Below, piece by piece: positions 17,577 to 27,800 of a stretch of DNA of 64,000 nt (its first letter is position 1; the number at the start of each line of letters is the position of its first letter). The stretch lies in the NCBI GenBank assembly GCA_963642145.1, contig CAVIFU010000001.1, positions 1 to 64,000 of the forward strand. The letters run 5' to 3'. The notes below the pieces were generated by a model. The model was not told where the DNA came from. It saw only the letters and a list, made by a program, of their open reading frames with translations, and ran no database searches. A program made the translations under genes and the position numbers. The stretch comes from Stercoripulliclostridium_A sp963642145 (GTDB taxonomy: Bacteria; Bacillota; Clostridia; Christensenellales; DTU072).

Positions 17577-18191
17577 ATGTTTAAGAGTATCGGCTGTTAC
17601 ATAAAAAACTGTTTGCATGATATCAAGCGCGTGCTGTTTTCGGACAAAAAGCATCTTTTACTGGCGTTATCGGCGTTTTTAATCGGATTTCTTATCGCGC
17701 TCGGCAAAGATTACGGAGACGCGGAGAGCGGCACGAATTTCTTTTATTCCGTCATACGCGAGGGGGAAACTTCGCCCGTAACGCAGATAATACGTATACT
17801 TCTTTGGATTATAGCGATATATGCGGGCGTCTTTGTTACATCCATACACTTTGTTTTGTTCATTGCCGTAGGGTACGGAGGCATAACGCTTGCGTCGTAT
17901 TTGATATTTTCAAACGCATTTAAGGTAATAACTGCGGATACGCTTTGCGGAACTTTGTATTTAGCTGTGTTTGTTATACCCGTGACGGTTATAACGTTTG
18001 TGCTTGCGGTATGCGCAATGCGGAGCGTCTACGCCTTACTCAATTTTTCGTGCAACAGAAAGATGTTTACCAATGTCGCGTGCCATTGCAAATCGCTCAA
18101 ACAAGCGATTTTGCCTTATTTTGTCGTTAATTTGATTGCGGTTACGGCTTATTGGGTATTGATATACGTTGCGCTCGTACTGATTGTGTAA
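17577..18191 (+). CDS. spoIIM: Stage II sporulation protein M-like
   Basis: 204 residues, with five hydrophobic helices (about 23-42, 74-98, 100-120, 128-148, 180-204). Layout, length and position after spoIVB fit SpoIIM, a component of the SpoIIDMP machine that drives engulfment by remodelling septal peptidoglycan. The family is weakly conserved, so the call rests partly on context and on the sigma-E-like promoter. Next is a sporulation-type D,D-carboxypeptidase. Confidence 0.72.
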   Translation: MFKSIGCYIKNCLHDIKRVLFSDKKHLLLALSAFLIGFLIALGKDYGDAESGTNFFYSVIREGETSPVTQIIRILLWIIAIYAGVFVTSIHFVLFIAVGYGGITLASYLIFSNAFKVITADTLCGTLYLAVFVIPVTVITFVLAVCAMRSVYALLNFSCNRKMFTNVACHCKSLKQAILPYFVVNLIAVTAYWVLIYVALVLIV

Positions 18192-18235
18192 TAATAGGCG
18201 CGTCTTTGCTTATACTTAGGAAAAGAGGTGATATT

Positions 18236-19444
18236 ATGAGAAAAGCTATATTTATCATGTCGATTGCGGTGCTTGCGTTGGCGATGACAATGGTGGCAAC
18301 GCCTTCTTGCACGTATGCGTCGGCGGCTAAAGCGTCAAACGGCGTTCAGTCATTGGGAAGTTACGGATCACGCTCGGCATATTTGACGGATTACGCTACC
18401 GGCGAGGTTCTGTACGCAAGGAACGAAGACGCCGAATATCCGATAGCAAGTATGGTTAAAATTATGACGCTGAATATAATTTTTGACGAAATCGCGTCCG
18501 GGAAAATTCACTTTGACGATAAAATTACGGTTAGCGATACGGCAGCCGGGATGGGCGGATCGCAGATGTTTATCGATGCGGGCAAAGAGTATACCGTGGA
18601 CGACTTGATCAGAGGGATAACCGTGGTGTCCGCAAATGACGCTTCGGTAGCCATGGCGGAAACAATAAGCGGTAGTGTGGACGCGTTTATATCGCTTATG
18701 AACGCAAAAGCTGCCGAATACGGCATGCAAAATACCGTTTTCGTCAATGTGACCGGATTGCCGGCGGACGGGCAACACAGCACGGCAAAGGACGTAGATA
18801 AAATGATGCGCAGATTGCTCGGGCGTGAGGAATATTATAAATATTCGACGATTTATATGCAGAATTATACGCATCCGGATGGTAGGGTAACCGAGTTTGT
18901 CAATACAAACAAGCTGATTCGATTCTACAAAGGTTGCGACGCAGGCAAGACCGGTTTTACCAATGCCGCTATGTTTTGTTTGTCCGCTTCGGCGAAGAGA
19001 GATTCAACGAGAGTGGTGGCAACCGTGCTCGGAGCCGAGAACAGCAAGTCGAGATTTGCCGAAATCACCGCGATGTTTAACTACGCGTTTGCCAATTACA
19101 AAACGGTAAACGTAGTAGAAAAGGGCGTCGTAATCCCGGCTCAGGTGGATATTGACGGCGCCAAAGAGGGCGGTATAGAGCTTACCGCGGACAGAAATAT
19201 TTCGGTGTTGGAAAAAAGGAGGGAGTCCCACCGCTACGATGTTGAAGTTACAATGCTTGACGGCGTCAAAGCTCCGATCGCGAAGGGTGAAAAGGTAGGC
19301 GAAATCACGGTTAAAAATGCGTTGACGGGAGAAGTCGCGGGCGTTGCGAATTTGGTAGCCGTAAGCGACATAGAAGCGAAGACATATCTTGACGGACTCA
19401 AAGAGATAATCGAGAACTGGTTCCTTGGAGTATTAAAAAAGTAA
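18236..19444 (+). CDS. D-alanyl-D-alanine carboxypeptidase (DacF-like, S11)
   Basis: 402 residues. Signal peptide 1-30. Penicillin-binding motifs: SMVK at 72-75, SAND near 130 and KTGF near 240. The C-terminal beta domain and an amphipathic end (ENWFLGVLKK) anchor it to the membrane, as in class C PBPs. It trims the terminal D-Ala of peptidoglycan pentapeptides. The AAAGAGGTGATATT site decides ATG 18236; an upstream in-frame start inside spoIIM lacks a signal peptide. Placement after spoIVB/spoIIM suggests use in spore cortex formation, like DacF. Confidence 0.88.
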   Translation: MRKAIFIMSIAVLALAMTMVATPSCTYASAAKASNGVQSLGSYGSRSAYLTDYATGEVLYARNEDAEYPIASMVKIMTLNIIFDEIASGKIHFDDKITVSDTAAGMGGSQMFIDAGKEYTVDDLIRGITVVSANDASVAMAETISGSVDAFISLMNAKAAEYGMQNTVFVNVTGLPADGQHSTAKDVDKMMRRLLGREEYYKYSTIYMQNYTHPDGRVTEFVNTNKLIRFYKGCDAGKTGFTNAAMFCLSASAKRDSTRVVATVLGAENSKSRFAEITAMFNYAFANYKTVNVVEKGVVIPAQVDIDGAKEGGIELTADRNISVLEKRRESHRYDVEVTMLDGVKAPIAKGEKVGEITVKNALTGEVAGVANLVAVSDIEAKTYLDGLKEIIENWFLGVLKK

Positions 19445-19493
19445 AATCAAACGGATATAGGCATATGCGCGCGGTATTTTTCGCGGGCGGGTA

Positions 19494-19522
19494 TTGACAC
19501 GCGCCCGCGACTAATATATAAT
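19494..19522 (+). promoter_or_regulatory. Consensus sigma-A promoter of site-2 protease operon
   Basis: TTGACA (19494-19499), 17-bp spacer, TATAAT (19517-19522), a perfect consensus. The gene starts at 19544 with a conventional short leader. It probably drives the protease-scpA-scpB run. Confidence 0.88.
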
Positions 19523-19543
19523 AAAAACAACTTAGGCACGCAT

Positions 19544-20278
19544 ATGTTTGTATACAATCTCATAAATTCGGGCTTAGAGCCTTATCAAATAGTTCTTATC
19601 ATTCCCGCGCTGTTGTTGGTTGCGGGGGCGTCTATCGTTTTACACGAAGTAGCGCACGGATACGTAGCGCTCCTCAACGGAGATCCTACCGCCAAAGCTC
19701 GCGGCAGACTTACTCTGAATCCCGTTGCGCACTTCGACTGGATCGGACTTCTCATGATGTTTTTGGTCGGATTCGGCTGGGCGAAGCCCGTTCCCGTCAA
19801 TCCCGACAATTTCAAAAACAAAAAACTCGGTATGTTTACCGTGTCCGTTGCCGGCATCGCCGTCAACCTTGTTTTGGGCGGACTCAGCCTGTTGATAGTG
19901 TATCTTGCGTACCCGGCTATTCTCGGTGCGCTTGTCAAGAGCGAGTCGAGCGTTGTCAGTTGCTTGCTGTATTTTGTCATTTATGTGTTGCAATTCGGCG
20001 TTCAAATCAATTTTACGTTGGCGTTGTTCAACCTGTTGCCCATATACCCGTTAGACGGGTTCAATATGCTCAATTCGCTGTTACCGCCCGGCAACGGCTA
20101 TCAAAGATTTATGGTGCGCTACGGATATTTCGTCTTGCTCGCGCTCATTTTGATCGGCAATATTGCTTCGGCGTTTAACTTCAAGTGGCTCGATATATTC
20201 GGGCTGTACAACGACGCCATATCGGATATGCTTATGCGCGTAATTGCCAAAGGCATAATCAGGTTCGGGGGCATTTGA
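19544..20278 (+). CDS. Site-2 protease family membrane metallopeptidase (M50)
   Basis: 244 residues, six hydrophobic segments. HEVAH at 34-38 is the zinc-binding HExxH, and LFNLLPIYPLDGFNM holds the third ligand Asp (NLLPxxPLDG). Rhomboid-like location: first helix before HExxH. Small YwhC/SREBP-type members cleave proteins within the membrane; substrate unknown. It is encoded just upstream of scpA in many Clostridia. It ends one base before the scpA ATG. Confidence 0.93.
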   Translation: MFVYNLINSGLEPYQIVLIIPALLLVAGASIVLHEVAHGYVALLNGDPTAKARGRLTLNPVAHFDWIGLLMMFLVGFGWAKPVPVNPDNFKNKKLGMFTVSVAGIAVNLVLGGLSLLIVYLAYPAILGALVKSESSVVSCLLYFVIYVLQFGVQINFTLALFNLLPIYPLDGFNMLNSLLPPGNGYQRFMVRYGYFVLLALILIGNIASAFNFKWLDIFGLYNDAISDMLMRVIAKGIIRFGGI

Positions 20279-20279
20279 T

Positions 20280-21107
20280 ATGAATGACGACGACTACACG
20301 ACTGGCGGTTCCGGCAAATTGTCGCTTACGAACCTAAGCTACCATTTGTACGAAGAGGACGTTGCCCTCGACAAACTTCTCGATATATGCAAGCGCGATC
20401 AGGTGGCGATACGCGATATTTTCATATCCGACATCACCGGCAAGTATCTTGAGTACGTCGTCAGTCTTTCATCGCAAGACAAAGATTACGACGATATTTC
20501 CGGCTTCATCGTATTGGCAGCCACTTTGGTTGAAATCAAGGCAAATTCGCTTTTGCCGAAGGCGGAAGAGGTCGATGCGGATTTAGAAGATCTTACGGAC
20601 GAACAATTGTTCTTCCTGAGGGCGGAGGAGTACGAGGCATACCGCAACGCGGCGGAAAAACTACGCGAATACGAGATTCTCAACAGATTCTATCGTGATC
20701 CCGTTTTCGGGGAGGACGAATACAAGCTCGTAATCAAGGAGTTTTCGTTGCAGAAGATGATCGATGCGTTTTCTCGGATGCTTGAACGCGCCGAATTCGA
20801 AGACGATCATACGACGGAAAAGACCATTTCAAGCGAACGCTTTACCGTTGCCGACAGGATGCTTGACATAGTTGAAGCGCTCCGCGCATACCACAAGATC
20901 AAGCTTACGGAGTTGTTTGAGAGGGGATTCAGTAAGTTAGAGATAATCAATACCTTCCTCGCCGTGCTGGAAATTGTTAAACAGCAAATCGCCACGGTGG
21001 AGGCGGACCCCGACAAGGAAGGGGAGATAATCATCACGCACAGACCGGCAACGGATAACTTCAACAAGCAGGAGGATTTACTTAAAGATGTTGACGGATA
21101 TAATTGA
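20280..21107 (+). CDS. scpA: Segregation and condensation protein A
   Basis: 275 residues, kleisin of the bacterial SMC-ScpAB complex. EDVALDKLLDICKRDQVAIRDI near the N-terminus binds the SMC neck; FIVLAATLVEIKANSLLP is the conserved central block; the C-terminal winged helix contains VVEALRAYHKIKLTELFE-type sequence. The gene overlaps scpB by 20 bp, so the two are coupled. Confidence 0.95.
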   Translation: MNDDDYTTGGSGKLSLTNLSYHLYEEDVALDKLLDICKRDQVAIRDIFISDITGKYLEYVVSLSSQDKDYDDISGFIVLAATLVEIKANSLLPKAEEVDADLEDLTDEQLFFLRAEEYEAYRNAAEKLREYEILNRFYRDPVFGEDEYKLVIKEFSLQKMIDAFSRMLERAEFEDDHTTEKTISSERFTVADRMLDIVEALRAYHKIKLTELFERGFSKLEIINTFLAVLEIVKQQIATVEADPDKEGEIIITHRPATDNFNKQEDLLKDVDGYN

Positions 21108-21810
21108 GGCTCTGTTGTTTGCGAGCGGAGAGGGCATGCGCAAAGAGGAGCTTTACAAGGGGCTTGGCAACGAGTTTACCCGCAAAGAAATAGATAAAGC
21201 CGTCGAAGACTTGCGCAAGGAGTATTCGGAGAATAGGGGCATTCACCTTATTCTCAACGACAAGATATATCGTTTCCAGACAAACCCCGCATATGGCGAC
21301 ATATTGGCGGACATGTTGTTGGAGACAAGGGAACGCGAGCTTAGCAAAACGCTACTTCAAGTCCTTGCGATAGTTGCATATAAGCAACCCGTCACCCGTG
21401 CGGAAATAGAAGATCTCCGCGGAGTGGGCTCGGACTACGTCATAGCGATGCTTCTTAAACTCAACCTCATTGAGGCGGTCGGTCGCAAAGAGACTGTCGG
21501 TAGACCGGTGTTATACGGGACAACGTTGGAATTCTTGCGTAAATTCGGGCTCGAAGACTTATCGGAGCTTCCGGACTACGATGACTTAATGCGCAAGATA
21601 CGCAACAATTTCGATAAATACTACAAAAAAACCGATACTCTGTATCGTGAGCGCGATATTGACGGAGCCGCTACGCAAGAAGGTAGTGACGGCGCGAACC
21701 TTGCAGACGAGGCATCTGCGAGCACAGACGATTCGGATGAATTTTTCGAAGATGATGACGATGACGAAGATTTCCTTGACGGCGAAGACGTTGTGGAGAT
21801 CGACGATTAG
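21088..21810 (+). CDS. scpB: Segregation and condensation protein B
   Basis: 240 residues, two winged helices. IIEALLFASGEGMRKEEL at the N-terminus and LAIVAYKQPVTRAEIEDLRGVGSD in the middle are diagnostic. RKETVGRPVLYGTTLEFL follows. The C-terminal 55 residues are an unusual very acidic tail (runs of Asp and Glu, for example FFEDDDDDEDF), longer than in Bacillus. Partner of ScpA on SMC. Confidence 0.95.
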   Translation: MLTDIIEALLFASGEGMRKEELYKGLGNEFTRKEIDKAVEDLRKEYSENRGIHLILNDKIYRFQTNPAYGDILADMLLETRERELSKTLLQVLAIVAYKQPVTRAEIEDLRGVGSDYVIAMLLKLNLIEAVGRKETVGRPVLYGTTLEFLRKFGLEDLSELPDYDDLMRKIRNNFDKYYKKTDTLYRERDIDGAATQEGSDGANLADEASASTDDSDEFFEDDDDDEDFLDGEDVVEIDD

Positions 21811-21872
21811 ATAATATGAGAAAACCAAAGGATACGCACGAAGTCGTAAGCGTTGAAAGCAGGAGTAAAACA

Positions 21873-24800
21873 ATGGACTCAAACGGTAAAAAACAAAAAA
21901 GGTTACATATTCTCAAGGTGCTGGGCATTGCGCTCGTAATGGTCGCAATCGTTGGCGCCTCGGCTGTTTTTGCAACTTTTGCGGCAAACGAACCATCCTC
22001 TTTTGTAGAAATGATAAGAGCGGAAGCCGCTACCGAAATAAATTCCGGCAATGTGAACTCTCTGTTTGTGGACAGCGGCACGGTAAGTGGCGACTACACT
22101 TTGGCGAGTGATATAACAGTGACGAATAAAGTGCGCAGAGGTACATTTAGAGGCACTCTGGATGGTAACGGTAAGACAATAACGATAAGCGGTGATGCGC
22201 AAGAAACGTTATCGAACAACCAAGATGTTGTAGGTGCGCTGTTTGGAACGGTAACAGGCACTATTAAAAACGTAACGATAGTTTTTGGCGGGACTTTTGC
22301 AGTTAACGCCCAAAGTAACGAGCGCGGAACACCGGATACGAGTACGACTATATATGCCGGTATCGTTTGCGGAAAGGCGAAAGATAACGCAAAGTTTGAT
22401 AATGTTGAACTTATTATCAACGGTACCGTTTCGGCAGTCGGTACAGATGGATATTACGGGTATGAGGAGGTCAAAGTCAGTTGGACAACAAAAACTTATG
22501 CATATAACAAATCGTGCGGACAAGGCGCCGTAGCGGGTGGCTTGATTGGAAGATCGGAGGGCGCTATTCTTAACGATGTTGTGCTGACAAACAACGGATC
22601 GATCTATGCGCACGGAGAAAATCAAGATGCGGGTTGCTCTATAATAAATGTCAAAAGCCCTAAATCTTCAGATACACACGGAGATAGGGCAATCGCCGGG
22701 GGCTTGATCGGGGAAATCGCAAACAAAACTGAAGCAACAAGCATAACCGTGGCAGGGGATGGTGTCGTTGGCGCATATTCAAACGGATTGGGAGTAGGCG
22801 GAACCATTTGGGAAAATGCACTTCGTACAAACGCCGCGGGACTTGTGCTTGGCTCCTATTACGACGCAAACAGCACATTTACTTGTACCGGCATGTGGTT
22901 TAAGGCTACCGGCAAAGCTTACGTCGCGCAGCTGGACTCCGACAAAAAAGTGCGTGCCGGTCTCCTTGCCGGTCGAGCCGGTGCTACCACAACTTCATTT
23001 TTGAGTTTATGGTACAATTTAACCGAATGTGGTAAGTCGGCAGTCGGGCAACAGACATTTGCTTCTGCTCCGTCAAAAAAAAGCAGTGTTACGGTTTCAT
23101 CTTCGTTGAATGATGGAAAGACGATAGATAGCATTGGCGTCGGAAACGGCACTATCACATACACCAACACTCACAAGTACGAGTATGCGATATCTACGGT
23201 CGTCGGCACGGCAAAAATTACGCGCTTGTACAACAATTTGCTTACAGTAGACGTAGATTGCAGCGAGTATAACGGTAAAAAAACGAACGAAGCTAAATAT
23301 TGGATTTCTGCGCTTTCATACAAGAGGAGCGGGTCCACTCACAAGTACGAGTATGCGATATCTACGGTCGTCGACAAGGTATCTACGGTCGTCGGCACGG
23401 CAAAAATTACGCGCTTGTACAACAATTTGCTTACAGTAGACGTAGATTGCAGCGAGTATAACGGTAAAAAAACGAACGAAGCTAAATATTGGATTTCTGC
23501 GCTTTCATACAAGAGGAGCGGGTCCACTACGTACAAAAATATATATAATAAGCTGACGGATAAATACGCTTACAATGAAAAACTGACGGATCAATACACG
23601 TTTGAAGATGATGAGGCTGTTCCTGTAGATTGTGAAAGTTACGAGGTGCATTTTGCCCAAATAAGCAAAAATATGTATTACGACTATGTTTCGGAGAAGT
23701 CATTCAACAACGTAGGCGTTCTATTTACAGGAACTCCGATTAAAGGTTCGAACATATCATCGGATCTTAGGTGGGGAGCCGTTGATCAGAATGCGTCCGA
23801 GTTAAAGGACTATACGGCATATGGCAAAGACGGTAGTTACGAATTTCGTACGAGTGAGCATGCCGGCACGTATCTCATGGTTTTGTATAGGAAAGTCGGG
23901 GATACATACAGAGCGGTGGAAGACGGAGAAGTTATCGGTGCGTCCTCTACAGATGCTCCGAATACAATATTCGTGTATGAGAACGCCCAAAAGAATATTA
24001 CCATCAACCCTGCAAAAGTAGAATTTCAAGCGATTAAAGACGCTGTCTACTCTAAAGAGTATGACACGACTAAAGACATCGTCGGCTCGCTTACTTTCGG
24101 TACGCACTTTTCATTCGTTTATGCAGATAGTAAAGAAAAAATACCCACGACACCTACGGTTGATTTTGACAGGGAAACGAGTTATTTTGATTCGGAGAGT
24201 GTTGGAAAAAATAAGACAATAACCATTGTCGGATTAACCGTTACCGGGGACTATTTTTTGTCGGAAGCTCAAAACTTTGAACTTACCGGCGAAATTACAA
24301 CGCGTGCGATCGGCATAGAGTGGAGCAATACAGAGCTGACATACAACGGAAGTGTGCAGTTCCCGATCGCTACGGCGACAAACTTATTGGAAGGGGACAA
24401 AGAAAAGGTATCTTTTACCATTGAAACATACGGATACGATGGCACGGAGGCTACTCCCGACCCGGTCAAAGCAATCGATGTCGCCCAATACTACGCTAAA
24501 GTTGTCGGCACCGCAAGTAGTGCCGGTGATAACTATAAATTACCGACAGACTTAAACATTTGCAGTAGTGCCTTTGAAATCAAACCCAAAGAGGTCTCGT
24601 TGGTATGGACAAACTTAGGCGAAGAAGGTGCCGACAGCGCTGTCTTTTCAAATGCAGAAAAAAATGTCGGATGCGAGGTGAAAGAGGACGGACTTTGCGG
24701 AGAAGACACCAAAGATACCATTGGCTTAACCGTAACATACTACACTCTTAATGAGAAATCCGAGTGGGTATCTACGACGTTATTCCACGCGGCAGACTAT

Positions 24801-27800
24801 AAAGCCCAAGCGACTATTAGTAGCAAAAACTATGTTTTGACGGAAGAAACCGATACTTTAACCGGAATAAAGATAACGCCTTGGACGATAAAAGTTAAAT
24901 ACTATACCGGCAATAGCACAGAGGTCGAAGATTTAGTATATAAAGGCGCTACATTTATAGGCAAGGAAGATGGTTTACATGTTAAACTCATCACGGAAGG
25001 TACCGGACTTACCGACGGCAACTTAAAGCTCGAATATGATGGCACTGCGGTAAGTGCAGGAGATTACACCGCGACGCTTTCTCTTGTAGAAGGCAGTGGC
25101 GTGCGTATATCGGATTTTAGCTTAAAAGAAGAACAAAAGACTCAAAGTTTTACGATTCTCCCTAAAGAAGTTCACGTTATCTATGGAGACTTATCGTTTG
25201 TCTACGACGGGGACGCAAAGGAGATAAAAGCCAATGTAGATGAAAAAGATGTTGTCTACGGCGATCAGACGCCGAATCTTGGCATAGCATACGAGGGTCG
25301 CTCTACCGCCCCGCAAAACGTCGGAAACTATAAAGCAATCGCCGCGATAAGTGGTAACGACAATTACGTAGTTGCGAGTGATTGCGCCCAAAAAGAGTTC
25401 ACAATCACGCAACGCCCGATTAGCGATAGTGACGTTACTATTGGCGAAATATCGGACCAAACTTATACAGGGGGAGCCGTTACGCCCGTGGTAACGATTA
25501 CCTTTAAAGGCAAACAACTCGGAAAAGACTACGTTTATACCCTCGATAGCAAAAATGATTATGCCCTCGAATATAGCGACAACGTAAATGCCGGAGAGGA
25601 GGCTAAGGTTATTAAAATCACCGGAAAAGGTAATTTTGGCGGCAATACTTATACGCGCTTTAAAATTAACCCTAAATCTTTAGAAATTACAGTTAAAGAC
25701 GCGTCAGACGAACGATATTATGACGGAACGGCGCACGAACTCGGCATAAGCGTTGACGGCGTTGTTAAAGGCGAAAAAGTAAATATCAAAGTCGAATACA
25801 AGAAATGGGATAGCGAAAGCGGTAGCGAAACCGCCGTTGACGACAACAAGTGCGTAAATGCCGGCACATATGTTGCGTATTTCTCGTTGGATGAAAGCAC
25901 CGACGTCGCCGCGAACTATGTGATTGACAGCGAAAATTTGGAAAAGGTAAACCGCACGCAGTTTACGATATCGCCTAAGCCGATAGGCATTACATTTAGC
26001 GGATATGGCTTGACGTATAACGGATGTAAACAAGAAATAAAGGTAGACTTGAATTCTGCAGATATTTGTGACGGAGACGTCCTCACGGTGAGCATAACAG
26101 ATTACTTAGATTCACGATTGACCAAAATTGACGGTTCGCCTCTAAACGCAGGAAGTTATACCGCTATAGCCGGTTTGGGCGGTGACGCTAAAGCCAACTA
26201 CACAATTTCCGGTAGTGGTAGACAACCCTTCACGATAAAGCCGTTTGAACTTGATGTGTCCTACGATGACGCTACGGCGGAAACGACGTATAACGGTTCT
26301 TCGCAGGACATAACTTGTTACTTCAAAATTACCGTAGATAGCGGTTATAGCAAGGATTTTCTGAATGAGTTAGCGAATCTCACGCCGAGTTTGACATATG
26401 CGATGAACGGTACCACAGATAACGAACATAAAAACTGCGGTACGTACTCCGTGAGCGCGACGTGCACGAATTCAAACTACATAGTAAAAAACAATACCGC
26501 AAGCTTTACGATTAACCCTAAATCCTTGGAAGTTACAGTTAACGACGCGTCCGACAAACGATATTATGACGGAACGGCGCACGAACTCGGCATAAGCGTT
26601 GACGGCGTTGTTAAAGGCGAAAAAGTAAATATCAAAGTCGAATACAAGAAATGGGATAGCGAAAGCGGTAGCGAAACCGCCGTTGACGACAACAAGTGCG
26701 TAAATGCCGGCACATATGTTGCGTATTTCTCGTTGGATGAAAGCACCGACGTCGCCGCGAACTATGTGATTGACAGCGAAAATTTGGAAAAGGTAAACGG
26801 CACGCAGTTTGCGATATCACAGCGTTGGCTTGGAATACAATTCGGAGAATACGGCAAGAATGACTACGACGGCAAAGAGCATACGTTCAACGTGACCGTT
26901 AATTCCAATGGCGGCAAGGTCAGTGACGGAACGGACGCATATGGCGATTACAACAGCGGTATTGTCAACAAAGATGAGGTTAACTTTGTATATGTCATCT
27001 ACAAAGTTGAAAGCGAATCTCGCTTTAAGGTTGATTTTGCGCATGATGTAGGAACATATGTATGCAATGTCGCCGGCGTAGATAATCCGAACTATTGCTT
27101 GTATGAAGACGAGGAAAATCCTTTGTCCGCAACTTTGGAAATAGGCAGGAAAGCGATTACGTTCTTCCCTAAGAATGTCTCCAAGATATATGGCGATAGC
27201 GACGACTCATGCGATCTTACGTGCGTTGTGGACGGCGTTAGCGGTGAAAAAATCACCGTAAAGATGATACGAAAGGGTGCGCCGATAGACGGTTCGATTC
27301 AACCCGAATACGAGGTTAGCGGTACGTACGAATATGTAGGGTACTCTATCGTCGGAAATGCTACCGGCGATAATTACAAAACTGCGCTAAACTATGATAT
27401 TAGCATTGATGAAAAGAATACCGCAACGTTTATAATCAACAAACGCACGATATCCGTAACGCCGGACACTTTCACAAAGGATTACGGAGATCCGGACCCC
27501 GAGCTCACGAAAGAAATCGGTGTATATACCGCTATTTTCGGTGATAAGAGCGTTTCTGTTACGTTTGAACGCGCAAGCAACGAAATCGACGCCGGTATAT
27601 ATAATCTGAAAAATACAATAGCAAAAGTAAGCGATTCGGCAAACTTCGAGTACATTTATGTGCCGGGCTCCAATATCGATAAATTTGTAATTTACGGCAA
27701 AGCGGTACATGTGAGGTTAAATCCCGACAATTTGATTAAGGACTTTGGAAAATCCGATCCCGATCTGTATAAAGCTATTGCCTATATCAACGTAGCCGAG

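Noticed and set aside
21816..21872. Upstream ATG of the giant surface protein
   Set aside because: No ribosome binding site, whereas AGCAGGAG is well placed before ATG 21873, and the extra residues would delay the signal peptide.
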